A stretch of DNA of 40,490 nt from Promethearchaeota archaeon (lineage in GTDB: Archaea > Asgardarchaeota > Lokiarchaeia > Sigyniarchaeales > SOKP01), in NCBI GenBank assembly GCA_004524725.1, contig SDNW01000009.1, positions 1 through 40,490 of the forward strand, in the 5' to 3' direction. Positions within the stretch are counted from its first letter, which is position 1; every line of letters starts with the position of its first letter. The notes beneath the pieces were generated by a model. The model saw nothing but the letters and a program-made list of their open reading frames with translations, did not search any database and was not told the DNA's origin. Shown here piece after piece: positions 16,627 to 25,102 of the stretch. Position numbers and translations under genes: made by a program.

Positions 16627-16867
16627 TTTTGTATCATTTTTATTATAATTAAGTTGATTATAATTAAATTCGTGGTACTAGTATAAAAACTTATTAACGT
16701 TACACTCCAAGACATATTTGTACAAGAAAATTAATAACTTTTGAAGTAAATCTAACAAATAAATTGAATTTTTATTTATATCGATATTATTTGATGTAAG
16801 AAAATAATAAAAAAGTAAAAAAATAAGAAGAAAGATTTAGAAAATAAGAAAAAAGCCTCCTTTATAA

Positions 16868-17602
16868 TTAAGTCAACGGAGACCCGCATTCAGCGCAAAA
16901 TTTCCCGGTTCCTTTTACCTCAGCACCGCAATTGGGACAATACTTGGGGGCATTTGAATTAGGATTCGATTGGACCGGTGGAGTTGGTGTCTGAGTTTGA
17001 ACTGGGGCAGCAGGTGTTGTTTGATAGTAGGGCGCAATTAGATCCTTCAGCTTTGCTAATTTGAAATATCCCATAATTTGGAAAATAATGCCAATTAATA
17101 ATGTAATAATTAAGAAACTAAGTAAATACATTAAGGCTGCAGTTTTTAAATTATTGCATCCATCCACTAAATCCCTATGTAAAATAGCGGGAAAATAGTT
17201 CCCTTGGTCTTCAAAGAATGATTTTAAGATATCCCACGCCTTCATTTCAAGAGCTCCCCCTGCTATTACAATTATTAATCCAATTACAATAGGAGCAAAA
17301 AGGAACATCCAGTCATCTCCAAAGAATCCAGTAAAGATCATTCCTACGAGACCGCCCACCATAATTAACACTCCGACCATCCGAAGAACGAAAGCTTGGA
17401 TATATTTTGATCTAAAATCTTCTAATCGATTGTCTTTAAGATAAAAATTGATACGCTTCAAATTTCCAATAGCAATAAAGACAAATATTAGTGCAACTAT
17501 CCCAGTAACTCCGACAACAAATGATAAGGCCATCATTAAACCCACAGTATGCATATTTTTTCCAAATTCGGACCACATTCTCTTTAATTCGTCATCTGAC
17601 AT
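16868..17602 (-). CDS. Multi-helix membrane protein with C-terminal zinc ribbon, paralog 2
   Basis: The frame opens at a TTG at 17614, but the ATG four codons later at 17602 is preferred (MSDDELKRMWSEFGKN). The product is 244 aa, with the same four- or five-helix core as the neighbouring paralog. It then has a linker rich in Pro, Thr and Gln (TTPAAPVQTQTPTPPVQ) and a zinc ribbon KYCPNCGAEVKG-x-x-KFCAECGSPL with two C-x-x-C pairs. Such membrane-core plus ribbon proteins are common in archaea and of unknown role. The two genes are 241 nt apart and arose by tandem duplication, with gain or loss of the ribbon. Confidence 0.78.
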   Translation of the reverse strand: MSDDELKRMWSEFGKNMHTVGLMMALSFVVGVTGIVALIFVFIAIGNLKRINFYLKDNRLEDFRSKYIQAFVLRMVGVLIMVGGLVGMIFTGFFGDDWMFLFAPIVIGLIIVIAGGALEMKAWDILKSFFEDQGNYFPAILHRDLVDGCNNLKTAALMYLLSFLIITLLIGIIFQIMGYFKLAKLKDLIAPYYQTTPAAPVQTQTPTPPVQSNPNSNAPKYCPNCGAEVKGTGKFCAECGSPLT

Positions 17603-17829
17603 TTCTATTACCAAATATTTATTGATTGTAATTAAGTTACTCTATGAAAATTCTCTACTTATAGATCATTGATGAAACTTTTATGCATTTGGTGGAACTT
17701 AGATGAAAGTGGAAAAATGGGCTTTTACTTTTCGAATGAGAATTAAGTATTTGCATCATATTAAGGATATATGCAAGATTTAGGATCCAGATGAGCGATC
17801 TACATATTTAAATACAATTTTTTTCATAT

Positions 17830-19227
17830 GTGTATAGAATACTTAAAAAAAAAAGATTCCAATCAAAATCGATGGTAGCTGCAATATTTAAAGGAGATCT
17901 GATTAAAAATAATATATTTTTAGTAATTCCTAGTTGGGGGAAGCTTCTGGGCTATCCAACGTTAGGAAATTATGCTAATCATAATGTTATAAGAATTTCT
18001 GAAGATATTGTAATCTTTTTTGGTGGGATGGAACGCCTTGTTCATACTCCTAAAGGGTTAATCTATTATATTTTAGGTTTAGGATATTATTATACAAAAT
18101 TTGAGATTCAATCAGGAAGATATATTACGGACAGTAGAATTTTAACGGGTTTAATGCTTTCTGATTTTGTTTATGATCGTTTAGCAACATCGAGAGATTT
18201 AACCTTACAGAATGATCCTGATGTGGTAATCGCTGAAGATGTAGTAAAAGTGCCCATTGACTTGTCGCGGAAGCCATCTAGTAAACAGACATTCATCCAA
18301 GGGACTCTAATGCGAAATCTATTTATACCCTATAAGGATGTTATTTTGGATTTTATGGAAAAAATCAAAGATCCTAAAACTTTCCAGATTCAAAAAACAA
18401 ATCATATGTTGTTATGCTCGCATTGGGATTATTTCAACACAATCTTAATTTCTGATGCGATGAAAACGAAACTTAAGGTGAAGTACTTAGAACCCACTGC
18501 GGGCTTGAATAAAATCTCGTTGCGGTTATATCGTTTTCTAATTGAACATTTTTCCGATGAAGATATTCAACAAATTAATGAAAACATCAATATCTTAAAG
18601 AACGTCTATTCTACGATTCAATTTGACCCAATGCATCTTTATTCTCTAATTGAGCAAGCTAATATCTGGTTAAAGATAAAGATCCCTAATGTACCATACT
18701 ATCAAGCACCGGATTCTGATATAAAATACAAAAAGAACGCGATTTTACAATCAGGAAATAAATATCTCGATGTAATTGTCAATTGGCCAGAGCAGTTTAA
18801 ACAACAAACCAAAAAAGAATTAGAAGATGGAGCAAAGGTAATACAAGATAAACTTTATCATCCTAAAAGTATTGAAAAACAAGGAATAAAAGTGGAGCCT
18901 AAAAGAGAGCATTTTGAACCGAGATTCCTTGAGCGTCCCACAGTTAAAATAAAACAACTACCCCCTATACCAATGAATAATATCATTGATATCTTATCGA
19001 CATTAAAAACTATTGTTGAAGAAGATTATGATATCCGCTCAATTGGCGAAGCATTTGCGATAGGACGCGATTATATCAAATCGATGGTATTACATCAAAA
19101 CTTTTTATGGGACATGAGTAAGTTGGCAAATATTTATCAACGGGGACCTCTTAATAAGGGAATGAGTTCTAAAGAAAAATATGAATTATTGGAAAAGATT
19201 GATAATTGGATAGATTTGAATAAATAG
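17830..19227 (+). CDS. Unrecognised 465-aa protein upstream of a roadblock-like gene
   Basis: No domain was recognised. The first 150 residues look alpha/beta, with hydrophobic strands such as NNIFLVIPSWGKLLGY and DIVIFFGGMERLV. The middle (about 170-300) is mostly helical, a basic and Pro-containing linker follows (330-385), and the last 75 residues are helical. The product is soluble and lacks a signal peptide. The start is GTG at 17830, close to the position expected for leaderless transcription from a TATA-like CATATTTAAATA at 17803-17814; an ATG at 17872 is the alternative. It is followed after 26 nt by the roadblock-like gene and is surely co-transcribed with it, which points to a GTPase-linked role, but that is inference. 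Confidence 0.7.
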   Translation: MYRILKKKRFQSKSMVAAIFKGDLIKNNIFLVIPSWGKLLGYPTLGNYANHNVIRISEDIVIFFGGMERLVHTPKGLIYYILGLGYYYTKFEIQSGRYITDSRILTGLMLSDFVYDRLATSRDLTLQNDPDVVIAEDVVKVPIDLSRKPSSKQTFIQGTLMRNLFIPYKDVILDFMEKIKDPKTFQIQKTNHMLLCSHWDYFNTILISDAMKTKLKVKYLEPTAGLNKISLRLYRFLIEHFSDEDIQQINENINILKNVYSTIQFDPMHLYSLIEQANIWLKIKIPNVPYYQAPDSDIKYKKNAILQSGNKYLDVIVNWPEQFKQQTKKELEDGAKVIQDKLYHPKSIEKQGIKVEPKREHFEPRFLERPTVKIKQLPPIPMNNIIDILSTLKTIVEEDYDIRSIGEAFAIGRDYIKSMVLHQNFLWDMSKLANIYQRGPLNKGMSSKEKYELLEKIDNWIDLNK

Positions 19228-19253
19228 AACACGAATATAGAGAGATAAAGACG

Positions 19254-19892
19254 ATGGCAAACTTTAAAAGCGTGGTAAGTAAATTACAAAAGCATTATAA
19301 GGACGCAAAATCAGTAGCTATCATAAATAATAGTGGCAAATTATTATATTCAACGAAAAAATGGAACATTAAAGGTGATATTAAAAGTCTATTAGCTTCT
19401 TGGGCGAGTAACTCTGCTCACTCAGTCACTGTCGATTCTATTCGTTATTCAGTTGTACAAATGGAACCAGAACGTTTTATTGCCACCAACCGACATAAAA
19501 AGGGGCATCTGATAGGGGCTGCCACACCCGATGGAGATAAATATTTGGTAGCGCACGTTAGTCCAAAAGCGAAGGGCTGGTATCACTTAGCATATCCTGC
19601 GCTAGCGAGAGCAGCAGCAATGTTGTCACAGGGTACAAAATCAGCATTTATTGAGACGGAAGTTGATACAGAAAAGGGAGATTTAACTCAGACTTATGAG
19701 AGTCTTACTAAAGTCGGGGAGATCCATGTTGATCCGATACTAAAAGCAGAAGTTGAAGCATTCTTAGAATGGATAAAGGATCCAGAGGGATTATCTAACT
19801 ATATTACTTATTATCTTCAACAAGGTAATCCAGATGTAATTTCTCAGCTGGCAAAATATTATGATGAGCTTTATCGTCTATTTTATACTTAG
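19254..19892 (+). CDS. Roadblock/LC7-like domain protein
   Basis: The 212-aa product begins with a roadblock-type alpha/beta domain. An N-terminal helix is followed by the strand pair SVAIINNSGKLLYST, a helix (DIKSLLASW), further strands with YSVVQMEPERFIATN and HLIGAATPDGDKYLVAHVSP, and a closing helix (YHLAYPALARAAAML). The D/N-x-x-G-x-x-x-x-S turn between the first strands is typical of the family. A helical C-terminal extension of about 90 residues is unusual. Roadblock proteins dimerise and serve as platforms or GAPs for MglA- and Rag-type GTPases. The Rag-like GTPase gene lies convergent 51 nt downstream, making a functional link attractive. Confidence 0.68.
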   Translation: MANFKSVVSKLQKHYKDAKSVAIINNSGKLLYSTKKWNIKGDIKSLLASWASNSAHSVTVDSIRYSVVQMEPERFIATNRHKKGHLIGAATPDGDKYLVAHVSPKAKGWYHLAYPALARAAAMLSQGTKSAFIETEVDTEKGDLTQTYESLTKVGEIHVDPILKAEVEAFLEWIKDPEGLSNYITYYLQQGNPDVISQLAKYYDELYRLFYT

Positions 19893-19943
19893 ATTTGGGT
19901 ATTGGTTAAAGAAAAAGATATAAAAAATTTTTCTGATTAGAAT

Positions 19944-20852
19944 CTACTCTGTATGAGCTGAAATGATTAAATCTGCAAAAAGCTTCATATCATTGAGTAG
20001 GGTATTTAGCTTATCCTGAGAATCGCGATCAATTTCGCCCGATTTCATGACCAAGATGGAAATGATATACTTAAAGATATATAATTCAATCTCTTTCCCA
20101 TCCTCGTTTCTTCCTTTAAATTCTGCAGAATCTGACATAAACATATTTTCTCGAACGGTATTGCACGCATTAATGAAATCTCTTAAATCTCCTCTTAGTG
20201 TTAACCCACTACTTACTCCTTGCACATTGTGGACAATTACATTACCCGATACATCGGATATGATGATTTTTGCATTAATTTCTTCCAATTTCTTTTCTGC
20301 CTTTTCCACGTGAGTTTTAAGCTCTGCATAGGAAGAAATTAAAATATCTCGGAAAATTTTTGCAAGTTCGTCTTGCAAGTAAATACTGGTCAATTTAAAA
20401 TCAAAATCATAATCCTTGAACAAATCAAGTAAGATGTCTTTTGCTGCTTTGACATTTGTATCAAGAAGTTCTTTCTGATAATTTTCAACGTCATATTTGT
20501 GAAGGAAAAGAAAGATCTTGGGTTTTTCGTTATTTTTTCGGTAAATGTCAAGCAAACCCTCAAAATATTCTCTAGCTTGTTCAAAGGAATCAGGATCATG
20601 TAAATCCACGATAGGAATCAAAATATCGGTACCTCTAAATACTTCGGGTTTTTCCATATATTCCTTTCTATATTGCTCTTGACCTCCGAAATCGAATATA
20701 CCAACCTGTAATCCTAGAAATGGATGTCGACGAGTTTCATATAAAATAGTAGGGCTAAATTTTTTGGTATCTTCGGGACTCTTTTCTGCAAACGCTACAG
20801 AATATAGAGATGTCTTCCCACAACCAGATAATCCTACAAGTGAAATTTTCAA
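19944..20852 (-). CDS. Rag/Gtr-like GTPase with C-terminal roadblock-like domain
   Basis: The 302-aa product has a GTPase domain (1-175) followed by a short coiled helix and an alpha/beta domain (about 194-302). The G motifs are GLSGCGKT (7-14), switch I Thr35 in FSPTILYE, DFGGQE (54-59) and HKYD (118-121), with TSIYLQDELAKIF at the G5 end. The HK-x-D in place of NK-x-D, and the TSIW/Y-D/Q-E-x-L-x-K/A pattern, are hallmarks of eukaryotic Rag/Gtr GTPases of the TORC1 pathway. Those proteins also end in a roadblock-type domain, as this one appears to (AKIIISDVSGNVIVHNVQG). A strong Shine-Dalgarno (AAGGAGAT) precedes the ATG by about 9 nt. Related Asgard GTPases are known. Substrate or partner here is unproven. 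Confidence 0.85.
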   Translation of the reverse strand: MKISLVGLSGCGKTSLYSVAFAEKSPEDTKKFSPTILYETRRHPFLGLQVGIFDFGGQEQYRKEYMEKPEVFRGTDILIPIVDLHDPDSFEQAREYFEGLLDIYRKNNEKPKIFLFLHKYDVENYQKELLDTNVKAAKDILLDLFKDYDFDFKLTSIYLQDELAKIFRDILISSYAELKTHVEKAEKKLEEINAKIIISDVSGNVIVHNVQGVSSGLTLRGDLRDFINACNTVRENMFMSDSAEFKGRNEDGKEIELYIFKYIISILVMKSGEIDRDSQDKLNTLLNDMKLFADLIISAHTE

Positions 20853-20861
20853 TTCAATCTA

Positions 20862-20869
20862 TCTCCTTT
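20862..20869 (-). promoter_or_regulatory. Shine-Dalgarno site of the Rag-like gene
   Basis: AAGGAGAT on the minus strand lies about 9 nt upstream of the ATG. It is one of the few clear Shine-Dalgarno sites in the window, where most genes look leaderless, and it supports the chosen start. Confidence 0.6.
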
Positions 20870-20936
20870 TTTTCATTTTATATTATTTTATAATACATTA
20901 TTTCATTTAACTTTATTAAAAAATTTTTAAATATTA

Positions 20937-22430
20937 TTATTCTTTCGGTGCTAACTTAAAAGTTTTTGAGTAGATTTTTCCAAAGTCATCGGTTAAGGCT
21001 TCAACTAAAACGTTTCCATATATAATTTCGCCATCCTTCTCTTCTAAAGGATAATCAATCTCAATTGATTCGTAAGGAAATAATTCATTTATTGTCGTAA
21101 CCCACGGTCGTTTTTCAAATAGGTCTTCTACAGTTACCACTCGTATCCTCAAATCATCCAGTACATATCCAACGGTATTGGTTATTGAGATGGTAAGTGT
21201 TTTATTCTCCTCATCAATATCTTTTTTTACGCTCACAAATTTCCGCACTCCTAACTCAGGAGTCACTTTTGATTGATCCACTTCTGGTTCAGTTCGGATG
21301 CGAGGTTCTTCTTCAGAAGTATCTTTAACGATGAATACTTTACGCTTTTGGATGTTATATTGGGAGACCTTTTTTAGCTTTGCCAAAAATAGAACGGAGT
21401 TAAGGTTGATTGCATTGAAGGGTTCAATGGTTAAATATCCCTTATTTGCGGCATCCTCTATAATTTCTGCGCCAATTCCGGTTCTTGCAAAAACCGTATT
21501 CTTATTTGGACCACTTCCGACTGAACCGACAGATATATCAGCATGCTCTGCAGTCAGATCAGTGCAAAAATTACAACTTGATGATTTAAATTTGTCTAAT
21601 TGTTTAATTGTATATGATTTCACAGGATCTTTATCGGGATCATAATAGATATGAAATTTGCCCTTATTGATGTCCATTTTCACAACTTTTTCTAAATCGA
21701 TGCCATCTTTTCTGAAAAAGGAATATAACGCTTCTGGAGCGAATGAGTCCATACAAAAAAGACCAATCTTTAGCACATGAGCCCGCATAAAATATTTAAG
21801 CATTCCTGCTGGAGAACTTAACATTTTATCAACAGCATCAATGTTGCACGGAGTTCCGACAAATGCTATTGATCTATAATCTTGACGAATAGCATCCATA
21901 AGAGCCTCTACAGTTTGCGAGTGACTATAGATCGATCCAGACGCTTTTATCGCATCATCTTTGCTAGTGATTATTTGAGCTACGGGCGTCCAAGGATCAT
22001 CTGGGTTCTTCATGGTGACCACTGCCGCATCAATTAAGTGTTCATCAAACATATAACATAATAGCGAAGTTACCGTACCGCCATCTTGCCCCCCAATGAC
22101 TTCAGGAATGTTAGTATTGGACACATAACCTGTTTTAAATTCACCCATTAGCTGAATTGGATCGGTAATAGTACGAGGACATTGATTATAACAAATTCCA
22201 CACCCAGTACACTTTCCCACTAATTTAGGTTGGCCAAGAATATGGTCCCATTCTAAAACGGGACACACAGCGGCACATGTTCCACATTCAGTGCATATTC
22301 CTGTGCGCACGATCTCTTTCATTAGCATTCCATAGCTATCTTTTTTACCTTCAAGTTTCTTCTGAATATAATCAAAGGAATATTGATACTGAGAAGATTC
22401 TTGATTATCATTAGTTTGGTTTTCAGTCAT
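20937..22430 (-). CDS. FrhB-family coenzyme F420 hydrogenase/dehydrogenase beta-subunit-like protein with extra beta domain
   Basis: The 497-aa product begins with a dicluster ferredoxin domain. The first set is Cys46, 49, 52 and 56 (CTECGTCAAVCP) and the second is Cys74, 77, 80 and 84 (CTGCGICYNQCP). The FrhB N- and C-terminal domains follow, with GGQDGGTVTSLL, VGTPCNIDA, FCMDSF, SSCNFCTDLTAEHADISVG and RTGIGAEII. These proteins carry FAD and Fe-S clusters and pass electrons between F420H2 or ferredoxin and a partner enzyme in the cytosol. About 100 residues at the end (396-497) are not part of the usual family. They form a beta-rich domain that resembles the C terminus of the arrestin-like protein at 10613-11818. 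No hydrogenase or Hdr subunit is adjacent, so the partner is unknown. Confidence 0.87.
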   Translation of the reverse strand: MTENQTNDNQESSQYQYSFDYIQKKLEGKKDSYGMLMKEIVRTGICTECGTCAAVCPVLEWDHILGQPKLVGKCTGCGICYNQCPRTITDPIQLMGEFKTGYVSNTNIPEVIGGQDGGTVTSLLCYMFDEHLIDAAVVTMKNPDDPWTPVAQIITSKDDAIKASGSIYSHSQTVEALMDAIRQDYRSIAFVGTPCNIDAVDKMLSSPAGMLKYFMRAHVLKIGLFCMDSFAPEALYSFFRKDGIDLEKVVKMDINKGKFHIYYDPDKDPVKSYTIKQLDKFKSSSCNFCTDLTAEHADISVGSVGSGPNKNTVFARTGIGAEIIEDAANKGYLTIEPFNAINLNSVLFLAKLKKVSQYNIQKRKVFIVKDTSEEEPRIRTEPEVDQSKVTPELGVRKFVSVKKDIDEENKTLTISITNTVGYVLDDLRIRVVTVEDLFEKRPWVTTINELFPYESIEIDYPLEEKDGEIIYGNVLVEALTDDFGKIYSKTFKLAPKE

Positions 22431-22700
22431 TTCTTCTTTCCTATTTAGCTATTGAAACTAGTTTTTAGTTTTATGTTTTAATACTTATATGATTTAATTG
22501 CTACCCAATAAAAAAATTTATTAAATCATAAATTAAGCTTTTAAATGATTTTCCTTACATAAAATAAATTATCGTTATTTTTTACTGTGAATTAGCACGT
22601 TTGAGGAGAGTCTAGGTTATTCGCTTCTAAGAGAAACATATCTTTTTAGATTTCACAAATAAAAGTTGAGATAAAAAACGTATAAATATTATTTTAGAAC

Positions 22701-24305
22701 TTAATCAGAGTTTAGCAGTTCTAATCGTTCCTCTATCTTCTTAATAGCATTCGAGGCATGAATTCGCACCACACGGTGAAAATCATTAACTCTTTTAAGC
22801 AGAGCATCCAAGGCTCTCTCATCTCCAAAAGTTTCTAAGAGTTTAATTAAACCTAATTTTACCTTATAATTTTCTTTTTCTTCTTCTCGTAAATACTCGA
22901 TAATGGTAGCAATCTTCTTGTTTAAACTCCTATTTAACTCCTTATCGTCGCTGTCAAACTTGTACCAATTTTGTTGGAAAATATTAAACAGAGCATCAGT
23001 AGTTACTTTTTTAATGAGCCAGTAAGCCTTTTTATTTTGAATAACCTCCACTAAATGATCTAATGCATCAAGATGTCCGATTTTCCCCAAAGCAATGATA
23101 ACGTTTTTTTTCACATCTACATTCCTTATGTTCAATAATTTGATTAAATGTGCCACAAATTCGTCTTTTCCAATCTCTCCTAAAATAAATGCGACGCTCT
23201 CTCTAATCGTATCGTTTTGCATGTTCAAATAATCATACAAGGTATCATAGGAGTTTTTTTCATGCTTCAAATAAATTTTTTTAACGGCATCCATTATTTG
23301 AAATTTCATATCGATATCTGAATACTCGAAACTAATATCTTCAATATTTAAAATATCGAGTAATTCAGGTACCGAAGATACCTCTCCAATTTCTCCAAGC
23401 GCTTCGATTGAGGCTAAACTTACCTCGTTATAGAGACTGTCTAAATTCTGAACTAGTACATCTACGGCTTCAGTTAACTCAAGTTTACCGCTAATTATAA
23501 TCGCATTTTTTTTTACAATGAAGTTGTCAGTTAGAAGTAATTTAATTATATCTTCCTTAATCTCCTCTTTAAGAAAATTTAAAATCGTAATTGAAGATTC
23601 CAGTAGAATTCGATCCTCTTTTTTTAATATCTGCGAGATTTCTGCTAATAAAACTTCTTTCTGGTTTATTAAATTCGAGATAATTTCAGGATATTTAATT
23701 TTTATGTAGCTTGAATCCTTGAATGTCGCATTTAAACTTGAGATTTCATAACCAATTAATTTTATGATCTCTACTTTTACTTTATTTGACAGATTTTTGT
23801 TTCCTAAAGAACCAATTAATTTATTTACCAAGAGCTCGGGATTTAGAACGAGTAACTGGTCCTTTACGTATGCTGTTATCTTTTTATGAGAGGAGTCTAA
23901 TTCTTTAATGAAGAGGTTAATTACCTCCTCTTTAAATTTTGTCTTACGTATTGCTTTGAGAACTGCTAATCTTAATTGGCTATCATCGGTTGAATTCTCT
24001 AAACCCCATAATAACGGCTTTAATGACTTGGTTAGCTTTAATCGCCCTAGAGCTTTTGCTGCTTCGCATTTAATATCCTTATTTTCTTCAGAAATAAAAA
24101 TATTTTCTAAAGTATCAAAGCACTCTTGTTTTAGGTTTGGGGCTTCTTTACTTGCTAGTCCTAAATACTTTACCGCATCCATTCTCTTATTTTTATCATT
24201 TGAAGTATCAATTATCTTAGTTAGTAAATGAATTGATTGATCGATGCCAAATTCAGTTCGTTTTTTGAATATTTCCTCGGGTTGAGCGTTAAGATTTATA
24301 GCCAT
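22701..24305 (-). CDS. HEAT-repeat protein
   Basis: The 534-aa product is built almost entirely of HEAT/PBS-lyase-type repeats of 30-40 residues. Clear examples are DIKCEAAKALGRLKLTKSLKPLLWGL, VSLASIEALGEIGEVSSVPELLDIL, TIRESVAFILGEIGKDEFVAHLIKLL and DVKKNVIIALGKIGHLDALDHLVEVI. The A-L-G-x-I/L-G-x-x-x-A-V-x-x-L pattern is typical of protein-binding solenoids. There is no lyase active site and no membrane segment, so it is a cytosolic scaffold. Its start region resembles the smaller HEAT protein at 5511-6218. It lies 157 nt downstream of a Ras-like GTPase gene on the same strand. Confidence 0.85.
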   Translation of the reverse strand: MAINLNAQPEEIFKKRTEFGIDQSIHLLTKIIDTSNDKNKRMDAVKYLGLASKEAPNLKQECFDTLENIFISEENKDIKCEAAKALGRLKLTKSLKPLLWGLENSTDDSQLRLAVLKAIRKTKFKEEVINLFIKELDSSHKKITAYVKDQLLVLNPELLVNKLIGSLGNKNLSNKVKVEIIKLIGYEISSLNATFKDSSYIKIKYPEIISNLINQKEVLLAEISQILKKEDRILLESSITILNFLKEEIKEDIIKLLLTDNFIVKKNAIIISGKLELTEAVDVLVQNLDSLYNEVSLASIEALGEIGEVSSVPELLDILNIEDISFEYSDIDMKFQIMDAVKKIYLKHEKNSYDTLYDYLNMQNDTIRESVAFILGEIGKDEFVAHLIKLLNIRNVDVKKNVIIALGKIGHLDALDHLVEVIQNKKAYWLIKKVTTDALFNIFQQNWYKFDSDDKELNRSLNKKIATIIEYLREEEKENYKVKLGLIKLLETFGDERALDALLKRVNDFHRVVRIHASNAIKKIEERLELLNSD

Positions 24306-24462
24306 GAAAGTGGAGTCATAAAGACAAGTATTATTTTTTAATTATTATGACGTTAGATCGTCTCTCCATAAAAATATTTCTTCATCTAAAAATGCATAAT
24401 ATATCAATTTGACATTTAAAAAATAAAAATAGATCTAATAAAAGGTGTTTATAGGTGTTTGA

Positions 24463-24999
24463 TTAATCTTTATACTTTTTATATAATTTTTGGATGATAA
24501 TATCAAATGCTTCATTTACCCCTTGGCCAGTTTTGGCAGAAGTTAAAGAAAATCCGATAAAGTTATACTTGTCAACTATAGACTTTATATCTAGTAAATC
24601 CAATTCGTTTTCCTCTACTAAATCAACTTTATTAGCAAACAAAATCATAGGGATCTCTCCACAGTATTTTCTGAGATTCTGAACCCAATTTTTCACGTGG
24701 TCAAAACTGTTTTTCCCTAACTCATTCTCTTCAAGACTGTAGACCACGATTGAAGCTTTACTCTCTTTATAAAAAAGTGGTTGAAGAAAATCAAAATCCT
24801 CTTGTCCTGCTATATCCCAAAACACTAAATTTACGATATCACTTTCTATTATTTTCTCAAACCGAGAAAATTGCGCCCCAATCGTTTTTATATAATTTTT
24901 TTCAAAATTACCTTTAGTATATTTTCTAATAAGAGATGTTTTCCCTACTGTGCCATCGCCTACTACTGAAATCTTAAATTGAAATTCTTCATTACTCAT
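24463..24999 (-). CDS. Ras/Rab-like small GTPase
   Basis: The 178-aa product is a complete single-domain small GTPase of eukaryotic style. G1 is GDGTVGKTS (14-22), G2 is Thr39 in YIKTIGAQF, G3 is WDIAGQE (61-67), G4 is NKVD (123-126) and G5 is TSAKTG (153-158). The Thr-Ile-Gly-x-x-Phe switch I and WD-x-AGQE switch II closely follow the Rab pattern. The C terminus is KKYKD with no cysteine, so prenyl anchoring of the Rab type is absent. The position equivalent to Ras Gln61 is present, so intrinsic hydrolysis is probably intact. It lies between the TPR-longin pair and the HEAT gene on the same strand. Confidence 0.92.
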   Translation of the reverse strand: MSNEEFQFKISVVGDGTVGKTSLIRKYTKGNFEKNYIKTIGAQFSRFEKIIESDIVNLVFWDIAGQEDFDFLQPLFYKESKASIVVYSLEENELGKNSFDHVKNWVQNLRKYCGEIPMILFANKVDLVEENELDLLDIKSIVDKYNFIGFSLTSAKTGQGVNEAFDIIIQKLYKKYKD

Positions 25000-25102
25000 A
25001 ATTCGTAGTATTAGTCTAAAGAGATTGAGTTTAAATTATTTAAAAATATCTCTCTATTAATTTAAACTTTTAATGCTATAAAAAGAATGAAAATTATTGA
25101 AT

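Noticed and set aside
17671..17710. TGAAACT and TGAAAGT near the membrane-protein and 465-aa genes as further copies of the surface-gene operator
   Set aside because: The GAAAGTTT half is missing, the spacing is 24 nt and the position relative to a TATA box does not match the other four sites.
22431..22700. Possible RNA gene in the gap between the HEAT and FrhB-type genes
   Set aside because: No cloverleaf, conserved loop or GC-rich segment is visible; no tRNA-like structure was found anywhere in the window.
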